Of a DNA stretch of 31,496 nt, positions 7,001-14,157 are shown one piece after another. The notes under the pieces were generated by a model. That model did not search any database. It saw nothing but the letters and a program-made list of their open reading frames with translations, and was not told the origin of the DNA. The translations under genes and the position numbers were made by a program. The stretch spans positions 1 through 31,496 of the forward strand of contig CAZVRW010000035.1 of the NCBI GenBank assembly GCA_964630265.1, in the 5' to 3' direction. This DNA comes from CAZBWP01 sp964630265 (GTDB lineage: Bacteria > Pseudomonadota > Alphaproteobacteria > Rhodospirillales > Defluviicoccaceae). Position 1 is the first letter of the stretch, and each line of letters opens with the position of its first letter.

Positions 7001-7673
7001 CGGGGGAGCCCGCGGCCGCGACGGCGGCGCGCAGGCGATGCCGGTCGCCGGCGATTTCCGCGAACAGGGCCTCCAGCGTCGGCTGATCGACGTGGGCGGT
7101 CACCCCGGCGAGCGCCGCGGCGAGGCGCCAGTCGCTGGCGGCGGCATCGAGCACCGCCTGGCGCGCCGCCGTCAACTGGGCCGTCTGTTCGCGATCGTCG
7201 AGCACGCCGAAGTTCGGGGCGATCCCGGCTTCCAGGGGAAAGCGGCCGAGCACGGTCTGGCAGAAGGCGTGGATGGTCTGGATCCGCATGCCGCCCGGCA
7301 CGTCGAGCACCGCCGGAAACAGCCGCCGCGCCCGCTGCATCTCGGTCGCGTCGGGCTCACGGTCCATCACCTTGACCAGCGCCGCGCGCAGCGCCGCGGC
7401 ATCGGCCGAGGCCCAGATTTTCAGGGTCTCGGCGATGCGGTTGTTCATCTCCGCCGCCGCCGCCTTGGTGAAGGTCAGGCAGAGGATGCGCCCGGGCGCC
7501 GTGCCTGCCAGCAGCAGCCGCAGCACCCGGTCGGTCAGCACCTTGGTCTTGCCGGTGCCCGCCGACGCCGCGACCCAGACCGACGCCTTGGGATCGGCGG
7601 CGCCGCGCTGCACCTCGTTGGGATCGTGATCGATGAGGTCGCGCAGGCTCGGGCCCGCATCGCCGCGGGTCAT
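4098..7673 (-). CDS. addA: Double-strand break repair helicase-nuclease AddA
   Basis: Catalytic UvrD-like helicase and nuclease subunit of AddAB, which resects DNA ends for RecA-dependent recombination; 1191 aa, as expected for alphaproteobacterial AddA. Visible elements are Walker A AASAGTGKTKV (about residues 35-45), motif Ia LTFTKAAAAEM, the QTIHAFCQ motif, Walker B LLIDEAQDTSPRQW (about 410), GDLKQSIFSFQGSDP, and VLTVHGAKGLQAPVVFLPD (helicase motif V). A C-terminal PD-(D/E)XK nuclease shows VLDFKTDR and YRRQMAAYRALL. The ATG at 7673 overlaps the addB stop as ATGA. A low-complexity GEGA/GEGV/GEGF insertion (about residues 440-458) lies just before the GDLKQS motif; it looks like in-frame repeat expansion, not damage. 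Confidence 0.96.
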   Translation of the reverse strand: MTRGDAGPSLRDLIDHDPNEVQRGAADPKASVWVAASAGTGKTKVLTDRVLRLLLAGTAPGRILCLTFTKAAAAEMNNRIAETLKIWASADAAALRAALVKVMDREPDATEMQRARRLFPAVLDVPGGMRIQTIHAFCQTVLGRFPLEAGIAPNFGVLDDREQTAQLTAARQAVLDAAASDWRLAAALAGVTAHVDQPTLEALFAEIAGDRHRLRAAVAAAGSPAELADAVAAAFGLAEAGSPDAVIAEASRDAAFDVDGLRRAAAVLAGGSKTDADRGARLAAWLAADAAGRAAGFFEYAEAFLVKTGFFGDLRKTLMTKGPAARHPDAVAVLEAEAARLLGVVMRWKAAMVAAATAALIHLGDAFIERYDAARRAHAVLDFDDLIDRTADLLESEGGASWVLYKLDGGIDHLLIDEAQDTSPRQWRVIRALTSEFFAGEGAAEGAGEGVGEGFDERSGAGGRTVFAVGDLKQSIFSFQGSDPAAFLAARAEFDRRVRGAGGDFREIPLQVSFRSTRAVLAAVDAVFQQGAAADGVSLDGEAVVHRSFRLRDGGAVELWPPVLPRATDEPRPWAPPVERVAGDSPEARMAELLATRIQAMIAGEVLESRGRAVRPGDVMVLVQRRGAFVEDLVRRLKLKGVPVAGVDRMILTEQLAVMDLMALGRFALLPADDLTLATVLKSPLVGLDEEQLFTLAHGRGPASLWQALRAASESAPAFAAARAQLTTVLRLAGELTPADFYAYVLGPMRGRERLLARLGWEADDPIAEFVDLALAHERQHPPALEGFLHWVERTAVEVKRDLEQEAPQAVRVLTVHGAKGLQAPVVFLPDTLRVPKQRPRLVWHDGSDGAAAPVDAALPLWPPAAEFRVGPAAREGEAVAERQMQEYRRLLYVAMTRAEDRLIIGAWRGTKQEPATCWYRLIEAGLATLPDVERVVDPFLAGAAEIDDAQVLRLTCAQETVPAAVATPPRPATPPLPAWARRAAPPEPAPARPLAPSRPETPETPARPPVLAAGEARRFHRGRLIHRLLQSLPDHPPAARAGLARRWLAHPGHGLAPAEQDEIAATVLAVLEHPDCAPLFAAGSRAEVPLAGVVGGRVVSGQVDRLRITDAAVTVLDFKTDRAPPADAAAVPRAYRRQMAAYRALLRAIHPDRPVRGLLLWTEGPLVMPLPDEVLDGQLDDREPTGAPPG
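6303..6360 (-). repeat. 12-bp imperfect repeat inside addA
   Basis: Units resembling GACGCCTTCGCC and GGCGCCTTCGCC are repeated about four or five times and encode Gly-Glu-Gly-X on the minus strand. They form a linker between two conserved helicase segments. The frame is kept throughout. Confidence 0.7.
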
Positions 7674-10600
7674 GTCTCGTCCTCGCCGCCGACGGCGGCC
7701 CACTCGCGCACCCGTTCCAGGTGTTCGTAATCCGAGAATGGCGGGGCATAGGCCGGGCGCGGCCGGGCCTCATAGGGGGTTTCCACAAGGTCGAATCTGG
7801 CGATCAGGGCCTTGAGTCCGGCGAGTGCGTCGTCGGCCAGGGCCTTCGGGTCCTCGCCGGCGGTCGACACCTTGCCCGGCTCGCGGCCGCCGCCGAGTCG
7901 CCAGTAGTCCAGCGCGGCGATGGGACCGGCGGCGATGCCGGCGAAGGCGCCGTGCTCGGCCATCGCCCCCTCCAATGGCAACTGCGGCGAGAAGCCGGCC
8001 GCCACCTGTTTCGACGTCGGCGGCGCGCCGGTCTTGTAGTCGATGACGGCGAGGCCGCCATCGCGGTGGATCTCGATGCGATCGGCGCGGGCGACCAGCG
8101 TGAAGGGACCGCCGGCGACGGCGATCTCCAGGCGCCCTTCGACCTCCGGCACGATCCGGGCGATCTCGGCGGCGCGATCGCGTTCGTGCGCCACCAGCCA
8201 GGCCGCCAGCCGCTCAAAGCGCGGCCACCAGAAGGCGCGGATCTCCGACCGCTGCAAGTCGTTGCCGAGCGCCTGCCGGCCGGCGGCCAAGAGTCGCGCA
8301 AGCGCATCGGCGGACGCGCCGTCGCCACCGGCCAGAAACACGTGAATCGCCCGATGCACGAAATCGCCGAAGTCGCTCGGCCCCAGCGCTTTCTCCAGCG
8401 GCTCCAGCGCCGCGAGGCCGAGCACATGGCGGGCGTAGACCGCATAGGGATCGCGCATCCAGGTTTCGATCTGCGTCACCGACAGTCGGCGCGGCCGGGC
8501 GGCGACGGGCGGACACGGCGCCGGCGGCGCGCCGGGCAGCACCGCTCCCGGATCGTCCAAGGCGTGCTGCCAGTCCAGCCAAATGCGGCCATCGTCGAAG
8601 CTCGGCACCGCCGGGTCGGCGGCGAGCGCCGCGTCGAGCCGCAGCAGCCAGCGGCAGGCCACCGTCGGCGTGCCCTCGGCGCGGCGGGCGCGGGTGAGGT
8701 AGACGCGGGGCGCGCAGAACGCCTGGACGAAGTCGTGCGCCGAGAGGCCGATGCGCCGCTCCGGCAACGGCAGGCCGCAGGCCTGCATCATCGGCCGGCT
8801 CATCCACGGCCCGGCGGGCACCCGCGGCGGCCAGGTGCCTTCGTTGAGGCCGCCGAGGATGGTCACGTCGGCGTGTTGCAGGCGGGCTTCCAGGGGCCCC
8901 CAGATGAACAGCCGCGGATGCCGGCCGTAGCGGGGCCTGACCACCCGGCCGAGGGCGAGCGCGTCCAGCAGGTCGGCGTACGCCTCCAGGCTGCGGAGCC
9001 CGACCCCATCCGACTGCTCCGCGAGGTCTCGGAGGAACGCCGCCGCCGCCTCGCCGGCCTCGCCGCTCCACAGCCGCTCGGCACCGGTCCTGTCGTCACT
9101 CGCCGCCAGCGCTTCCGCGACGGTCGCATGCGCCGCGACGAAGCCGGCGAGGCGCCCGTCGCCGGCGCCGGCGATGGCGGCGAGCGGCGCCGCCAGGGTC
9201 TCGATCTCGTCGATCAGCGCGGCCAGGTCCCGCTCCCGCGCGGCCAGGGCAGCATCGGCCTCGGCGGTCGCCGCCCGCTGCCGCCGTGCGGCGATGCGCC
9301 GGGCCACGGCGGCGCGCAGGCCATCGAGACCGGGCGCCGGCCGCGGCCCGCGCAGGGCCGTCCGCTCCAGGCGGCGGACGCGACGGCGCAGCGCGCCCGG
9401 CGCCGCGCCACCGCCGGCCAGCGGGTGTTTCAAGGCGGCGAGCAGGGCCACCGGCGCGAATGCGTCGGCCACCATGCGAACGGCCAGCCGCAGCAAGACG
9501 AAGGGCGCCGTCGCCGCCAGCGGGATGCCGGCCGAGTCGTCCACCGCGATGTCCCAGCGGCGGAGCTCGCCGGCGACGCGGCGGGCGAGACCGCGATCGG
9601 GGGTGACCAGCGCCGCCGTCCGCCCTTCGCCCTCCAGCGCCTCGCGCAGGATCAGCGCGACCGCCCGCGCCTCCTCCGCCGGCCCGGCGGCATCGATGCG
9701 GGTGACACCGGCCACGGCTGCGGCGTCGCTGTCCTCGCCCGCCAGCCCCGCCGCCGCGGCCGGGCGCAGCGCGCGGTTGACCAGCGACGCCCGCGCCGGC
9801 GGCGTGGCGGCGGCAATCGGCGACGGCCACGTGGCAACCTCTCGGCGCTCCAGGCCGATCCGCTCGAGCAGCCGGGCCATGGCATACTGCGGGTGCGTCG
9901 CGTCAACGGCGTCCCAGACGGCGTCGTCGGCCTCCCGATCCAGGCCGGGCAGGACGACGGCGCCCCGCGGCAACCGGCTGACGACGGCAAGCAGCGCCGC
10001 GGTGGCCGGGATCGAGCCCGTCGAGCCGGCGGCGATCACCGGCGTCGCGGGCGGTCGCGCCGTCCAGCCCGCGGCGGCGGCGGCAAGCAGGCGATTGCGC
10101 CGGTCGGCGGCATCGATGCAGCCCTCGGTCGCCAGGATCGCCGGCCAGTGCTCGGTGAGGATGGTAAGAAAGCGGAGCGTCGTCTGCCAATGCCCGGCGT
10201 AGCGCTCGGGCACCAGGGTCGACAGGGCGGTGAGTTCGACCCCCTCGATGATCGCCTGGTCGAGCAGCCGGCCGAGTTCCGCCGCCAGTCGGGCGGCCTG
10301 CTCGGGTGTCGCCTCGCGCGACGGGTCGGCGAGGATCAGGCGCATCAGCAGGAGTTGGCGGCGCACGGGAGAGATCGCCGGCGGCACCCCCGGATCGACG
10401 GCGATGTCGTCGTCGGGCGCGATGTCGAGACCGAGGTCGTCCTCGTCGACGTCGCCGACCGGGGAGATCCGCGGCAACAGCAACGGTCGGCCGCCGGCAT
10501 GCCGCAGGAACGCCTCGGCGAGCACCCGGCAGGCGCGCCGCGTCGGCAACAGGATGCGCATGTCGGCCAGCGCCGCCGCGTCGTCGCCGATCCGCGCCAA

Positions 10601-10690
10601 CAATCCGCCGGCCAGGGCATCGACGAAGGCGACGCCCGGCGGGACCGTGTAGATGCGCGGAACCGCTGTCGGGGACGGGGCGTCCGTCAC
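7670..10690 (-). CDS. addB: Double-strand break repair protein AddB
   Basis: Second subunit of the AddAB helicase-nuclease, 1006 aa. The N-terminal half is an inactivated helicase scaffold of the alphaproteobacterial type, starting with a PPGVAFVDALAGGLL segment and LLPTRRACRVLAEAF. The C-terminal nuclease domain shows VARADRIEIHRDGGLAVIDYKTG (about residues 860-882) and SPQLPLEGAMA, the PD-(D/E)XK core that cuts the strand opposite to AddA. I do not see the four-cysteine Fe-S arrangement known from Bacillus AddB, in line with the alphaproteobacterial branch. It starts with GTG overlapping the murU stop (GTGA) and ends overlapping addA, so the genes are translationally coupled. Confidence 0.95.
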   Translation of the reverse strand: MTDAPSPTAVPRIYTVPPGVAFVDALAGGLLARIGDDAAALADMRILLPTRRACRVLAEAFLRHAGGRPLLLPRISPVGDVDEDDLGLDIAPDDDIAVDPGVPPAISPVRRQLLLMRLILADPSREATPEQAARLAAELGRLLDQAIIEGVELTALSTLVPERYAGHWQTTLRFLTILTEHWPAILATEGCIDAADRRNRLLAAAAAGWTARPPATPVIAAGSTGSIPATAALLAVVSRLPRGAVVLPGLDREADDAVWDAVDATHPQYAMARLLERIGLERREVATWPSPIAAATPPARASLVNRALRPAAAAGLAGEDSDAAAVAGVTRIDAAGPAEEARAVALILREALEGEGRTAALVTPDRGLARRVAGELRRWDIAVDDSAGIPLAATAPFVLLRLAVRMVADAFAPVALLAALKHPLAGGGAAPGALRRRVRRLERTALRGPRPAPGLDGLRAAVARRIAARRQRAATAEADAALAARERDLAALIDEIETLAAPLAAIAGAGDGRLAGFVAAHATVAEALAASDDRTGAERLWSGEAGEAAAAFLRDLAEQSDGVGLRSLEAYADLLDALALGRVVRPRYGRHPRLFIWGPLEARLQHADVTILGGLNEGTWPPRVPAGPWMSRPMMQACGLPLPERRIGLSAHDFVQAFCAPRVYLTRARRAEGTPTVACRWLLRLDAALAADPAVPSFDDGRIWLDWQHALDDPGAVLPGAPPAPCPPVAARPRRLSVTQIETWMRDPYAVYARHVLGLAALEPLEKALGPSDFGDFVHRAIHVFLAGGDGASADALARLLAAGRQALGNDLQRSEIRAFWWPRFERLAAWLVAHERDRAAEIARIVPEVEGRLEIAVAGGPFTLVARADRIEIHRDGGLAVIDYKTGAPPTSKQVAAGFSPQLPLEGAMAEHGAFAGIAAGPIAALDYWRLGGGREPGKVSTAGEDPKALADDALAGLKALIARFDLVETPYEARPRPAYAPPFSDYEHLERVREWAAVGGEDET

Positions 10691-11436
10691 GTGCGACGGA
10701 CGCCCGAATGCATCAGCGCCAGATAGCGTTCGGCGATGCCGAGATCCCCCGGCGTGCCGACGTGGAAGTACTTGCCGTCATGCAGCACGCCATAGAGCCG
10801 CCGGACGGCGATGGCCCTGTCATAGAGGACGTTGAGGGAGAACGGCCCGTCCGGCGCACCGTCGAACAGCCGCGGATGCAGGATCTGCGCCCCGGTGAAG
10901 ATGTAAGGAGCGAGGTGCCGCTCGCCGCGGCGGGCGATGCGGCCCAGCGGATCCATGCGGAAATCGCCGTCGCCCTCGTAGCCGTACGCCTCCGATGTCG
11001 GATGCACCAGCAAGAGACCGTCCATCCGCGCGGCGTCCCAGCACTGGGCGAGCAGCCGCAGCGACGGCTGCGGCCCGTTGAGAATCAAGGCATCACCGTT
11101 GACCACGTAGAACGGCTCGCCGCCGAAGTGCGGCAGCGCGAAGCGCACGCCGCCGCCGGTCTCCAGCCGCTCCGGCTCATAGGTCAGGATGATCTCGGGC
11201 GAAGCGCGGCGGCGCAGATGCGTCTCGATCTTCTCGCCAAGGTGGAACAGGTTGACGACGACGGTGTCGACGCCGGCTTCCTCCAGGCGGTCGATGGAGC
11301 GGTCGAGCAAGGACCGTCCGGCGACTTCGACCAGCGGCTTCGGTGTGGTTTCGGTGATCGGCCGCATGCGGATGCCGAGGCCGGCGGCAAGCACCATGCC
11401 CCGGCGGATCGGCGCGGCTGACGTACGCTCGGTCAC
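10687..11436 (-). CDS. murU: N-acetylmuramate 1-phosphate uridylyltransferase MurU
   Basis: Nucleotidyltransferase of 249 aa that would make UDP-MurNAc from MurNAc-1-phosphate and UTP in peptidoglycan recycling, bypassing de novo synthesis. The N-terminal signature MVLAAGLGIRMRPITETTPKPLVEV (residues 14-38) is the NTP-binding loop, followed by VVNGDALI with the metal-binding Asp and, near the C-terminus, YFHVGTPGDL. Members of this family also include glucose-1-phosphate thymidylyltransferases. The MurU assignment rests on the adjoining kinase gene, whose partner role in MurNAc recycling is established in Pseudomonas. GTG start overlapping the amgK stop. Confidence 0.88.
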   Translation of the reverse strand: MTERTSAAPIRRGMVLAAGLGIRMRPITETTPKPLVEVAGRSLLDRSIDRLEEAGVDTVVVNLFHLGEKIETHLRRRASPEIILTYEPERLETGGGVRFALPHFGGEPFYVVNGDALILNGPQPSLRLLAQCWDAARMDGLLLVHPTSEAYGYEGDGDFRMDPLGRIARRGERHLAPYIFTGAQILHPRLFDGAPDGPFSLNVLYDRAIAVRRLYGVLHDGKYFHVGTPGDLGIAERYLALMHSGVRRT

Positions 11437-12449
11437 GATGGAAAACTCCGTTGGGAAGGGGTGACGCGGATCTCGGGCGGCACGTGGCGGTCAAACCAAT
11501 GGCGGACCGGCCTCAATGCCGGATGGAGCAGGGCCCGCTCCAAAAGCCGCCAGACACGCGGAATGTGCACCGAGTAGGCCGGCTTGCCGTCGCGGCGCGC
11601 CAGCCGGGTGAAGATGCCGATCACCTTGGCATGTCGCTGGGCGGCCAGGATGGCGAACACCGCGGCGAACGCGACCGCATCGAGTTCCGGCATCGCCCGC
11701 CGGTAGCGCGCGAGCATGGCATCGCGGAGGGCCGGATGGACGTCGCGACGGGCGTCCTCCAGCAGCGACATCAGGTCGTAGGCGGCGGGGCCGGCGACGG
11801 CGTCCTGGAAGTCGAGGAGACCACAGGCGGCGACTCCCTCCCGGTCCGGCAGGCTCATCAGGTTGTCAACATGGAAGTCCCGCAGCACCAGGGTCCGCGG
11901 CGCCGCCTGCACCGCCGGCAGCACGGCACGCCAGGCGTCGACGTAGGCGGCACGCATGGCGGCCGGCGCCGGCGCACCGGTGACGGCGGGCAGATACCAG
12001 TCGGTGAACAGCGAGGCCTCGTCCAGCAACCGGCCGTCATCGTAGGGCGGCACCCCGTCCGGGATCGCCGCCGCCGCCGGGCGCCGATGCAGGTCGATCA
12101 GCACGTCGGTGGCCAGGCCGTAGAGCACGGCCTCGTCGGCGCCGGCATCGAGCAGGCGGGAGAAGGTGCCGTCGCCCAGGTCTTCGAGCAGCAGCAGCCC
12201 GGCGTCGACGTCCTCCGCCAGGATCGTCGGGGCGCTGAAATCGAGACCCTTGAGGTGGCGGGCGACGCGGCTGAACGGGCGGATGTCCTCGTGCGGTGGC
12301 GGCGCATCCATCAGCACCGCGCGCCGGCCGTCGGCGGCTAGCCGCCAGTAGGTGCGGAACGAAGCATCCCCGGCGAGCGGCCGAGCGGCCGTCCAGGACC
12401 AGCCCTCGGTCGCGAGGAACCGCTCGATGGCCAGCCGACGATCAGACAA
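11433..12449 (-). CDS. amgK: Anomeric MurNAc/GlcNAc kinase AmgK
   Basis: Kinase of the aminoglycoside phosphotransferase fold, 338 aa, that phosphorylates the anomeric carbon of MurNAc and GlcNAc to supply MurU. The catalytic loop is LRDFHVDNLM (about residues 189-198) and the metal-binding motif is LLDFQDAVAGPAAYDL (about 211-225). The N-terminal lobe holds GDASFRTYWRL and a Leu-rich LLLLEDLGD hinge. The start is TTG at 12449 with a GAGG site six bases upstream, and it overlaps the end of tsaE by eight bases. Older annotations call this family 'aminoglycoside phosphotransferase'; the pairing with murU makes cell-wall recycling the better call. Confidence 0.88.
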   Translation of the reverse strand: MSDRRLAIERFLATEGWSWTAARPLAGDASFRTYWRLAADGRRAVLMDAPPPHEDIRPFSRVARHLKGLDFSAPTILAEDVDAGLLLLEDLGDGTFSRLLDAGADEAVLYGLATDVLIDLHRRPAAAAIPDGVPPYDDGRLLDEASLFTDWYLPAVTGAPAPAAMRAAYVDAWRAVLPAVQAAPRTLVLRDFHVDNLMSLPDREGVAACGLLDFQDAVAGPAAYDLMSLLEDARRDVHPALRDAMLARYRRAMPELDAVAFAAVFAILAAQRHAKVIGIFTRLARRDGKPAYSVHIPRVWRLLERALLHPALRPVRHWFDRHVPPEIRVTPSQRSFPS

Positions 12450-12921
12450 CGCCGGCCTCGCGCAGCCGCTCGGTCCAGCCCTCGCTGCCGGCGATCAGGG
12501 CCCGGCGATCGCTGGCGGTCGCCCCGTGCCGCAGGGTGAGATCGAGCCGCCGTCCGGGGAGCAGCGGGCCGAGGCGATCCGGCCATTCGATCAGCGAGAT
12601 GCCCGTGGCGAACGCGTCCTCGATGTCCAGCTCCCAGGCATCCTCCGGCGCGGCCAGCCGGTAGAGATCGAAGTGCCAGACATCGCCCGACCACGGCGCC
12701 GCCGCCTCGTACACCTGAACGAGCGTAAAGGTGGGGCTCGGCACCTCCGTGTCCGGTGCGCTGCGGGCCCGGATGAAGGCGCGCGCGAACACCGTCTTGC
12801 CGGCGCCGAGATCACCCCACAACGCGATGACGTCGCCGGGCCGCGCCAGCGCCGCGATCGACCGGGCGAGCGCCACGGTCGCCGCTTCACCCGTCAGCCG
12901 CAGCCGCGTCCCCTCGGTCAT
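12442..12921 (-). CDS. tsaE: tRNA threonylcarbamoyladenosine biosynthesis ATPase TsaE
   Basis: ATPase that works with TsaB and TsaD to install t6A at position 37 of ANN-decoding tRNAs; 159 aa with this start. Walker A is GDLGAGKT (residues 36-43). The family motifs VPSPTFTLVQVY, WHFDLYRL and LIEWPDRL follow in order. The ATG at 12921 was preferred over an upstream in-frame codon because it gives the normal family length and follows a GGGG stretch. It is the first gene of the five-gene operon running to addA and diverges from the NADP-reductase gene, so the operon promoter should lie within 12922-13083. Confidence 0.94.
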   Translation of the reverse strand: MTEGTRLRLTGEAATVALARSIAALARPGDVIALWGDLGAGKTVFARAFIRARSAPDTEVPSPTFTLVQVYEAAAPWSGDVWHFDLYRLAAPEDAWELDIEDAFATGISLIEWPDRLGPLLPGRRLDLTLRHGATASDRRALIAGSEGWTERLREAGVV

Positions 12922-13083
12922 CGCCGGAGCCCCTGCCGCGGCCGCCGTCAGGTGCACGTCGAAGGCGCCCCGATCATGCCGCCACCCGGCCACCGATAGC
13001 GGCTCTTGCCTACCTGTTTTGCGGCGAACATGTTAGTGCTCTCTCCTGACGCAAGTATCATAAGCGGGTCCTCCGGAACGTCC

Positions 13084-14118
13084 ATGACGAATGCGCAGCA
13101 TAAGACCGAGGTGGCCATCATCGGCGCCGGTCCCGTCGGCCTGTTTGCGGTGTTCGAGTGCGGTATGCTCGGCCTCCGCTGCCACGTCATCGATGCGCTG
13201 GCCATTGCCGGAGGCCAGTGCTCGGCGCTGTACCCGGAAAAGCCGATCTACGACATCCCCGGCTATCCGCGCATCCTGGCCGGCGACCTGATCGAGCGGC
13301 TGCGCGAACAAGCCACCCCCTTCGATCCCCACTATCATCTGGCGCAGCAGGTGACGGCGTTGACGCCGTTGGCCGATGACGGCTGGCTGCTGGCAACGTC
13401 GCGGCAGGTCAGCATCCGCGCCCGCGCCGTCATCATCGCCGCCGGCGTCGGCGCCTTCGGGCCGAATCGTCCGCCGCTCGCCGGCATCCAGACCTTCGAG
13501 GGACGGTCCGAAGGGGAAGGCGTGCACTATCTCGTGGGCCGCCGCGAGGCCTATCGGGGACGTCGGGTGGTCATCGCCGGCGGCGGCGATTCCGCCGTCG
13601 ATTGGGCGCTGTCTCTGGTGGAGGTCGCCGCGTCGGTCGCCATCGTCCACCGTCGCGGCAAGTTCCGCGCGGCCCCGGACAACGTCCGCCGTTTGGAGGC
13701 GCTGGCCAGCGCCGGCGCCATCGAACTGGTGGTGCCCTATCAGCTGCATGCGCTCGAAGGCGATGGGGCGAAGCTGACGGCGGTGGTCGTCCGCGATCTC
13801 GACGGCGTCGAACAGCGCCTGCCCGCCGACGCCCTGCTGCCGTTCTTCGGCTTGGCGCAAAGCCTCGGGCCGATCGCCGGCTGGGGTCTGCAGATGCAGA
13901 AGCATCACCTGGCGGTCGACCCGGCGACCTGCGCGACCAGCCTGCCCGGCGTCTTCGCCATCGGCGACGTGGTCACCTACCCGGGCAAGCTGAAACTCAT
14001 CCTGACAGGCTTCGCCGAGGCCGCCGCCGCGGCGCACGCCATCCATCCGCTGGTCCATCCGGGCGAGGCCCTGCACTTCGAGCACTCGACCACCAGGGGC
14101 ATTCCCGGCATGGCGTGA
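13084..14118 (+). CDS. Ferredoxin/flavodoxin-NADP+ reductase, thioredoxin-reductase-like type
   Basis: FAD enzyme of 344 aa that passes electrons between NADPH and ferredoxin or flavodoxin. The N-terminal FAD-binding site is VAIIGAGPVGLFAVFECGML, followed by GGQCSALYPEKPIYDIPGYP, where a thioredoxin reductase would later carry its redox CxxC; no such motif is present. The NADPH-binding site is VVIAGGGDSAVDWAL and the C-terminal FAD segment is GVFAIGDVVTYPGKLKLILTGFAEAA. Length and motifs match the YumC-like FNR class. The ATG at 13084 is chosen because it starts just before the Rossmann strand; the ribosome site is weak (CGGAA). The gene stands alone, divergent from tsaE and convergent with the EI gene. 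Confidence 0.9.
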   Translation: MTNAQHKTEVAIIGAGPVGLFAVFECGMLGLRCHVIDALAIAGGQCSALYPEKPIYDIPGYPRILAGDLIERLREQATPFDPHYHLAQQVTALTPLADDGWLLATSRQVSIRARAVIIAAGVGAFGPNRPPLAGIQTFEGRSEGEGVHYLVGRREAYRGRRVVIAGGGDSAVDWALSLVEVAASVAIVHRRGKFRAAPDNVRRLEALASAGAIELVVPYQLHALEGDGAKLTAVVVRDLDGVEQRLPADALLPFFGLAQSLGPIAGWGLQMQKHHLAVDPATCATSLPGVFAIGDVVTYPGKLKLILTGFAEAAAAAHAIHPLVHPGEALHFEHSTTRGIPGMA

Positions 14119-14151
14119 CGCCGACGCGGGGCAGCGGCCCGCGCCGGCGTC
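14117..14151. terminator. GC-rich hairpin between convergent genes
   Basis: Two 14-base arms (14117-14130 and 14138-14151, one mismatch) surround a seven-base loop GCAGCGG. The hairpin begins at the last bases of the NADP-reductase stop codon and ends seven bases before the EI gene stop. It could serve both convergent transcripts, but there is no T-tract on either side, so it would not be a classical intrinsic terminator. Confidence 0.55.
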
Positions 14152-14157
14152 ACACCG

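Noticed and set aside
13006..13061. Promoter hexamers for the NADP-reductase gene (TTGCCT...TGTTAG; TTAGTG...TATCAT)
   Set aside because: Poor matches or non-standard spacing; several equally weak options exist, so no site was annotated.
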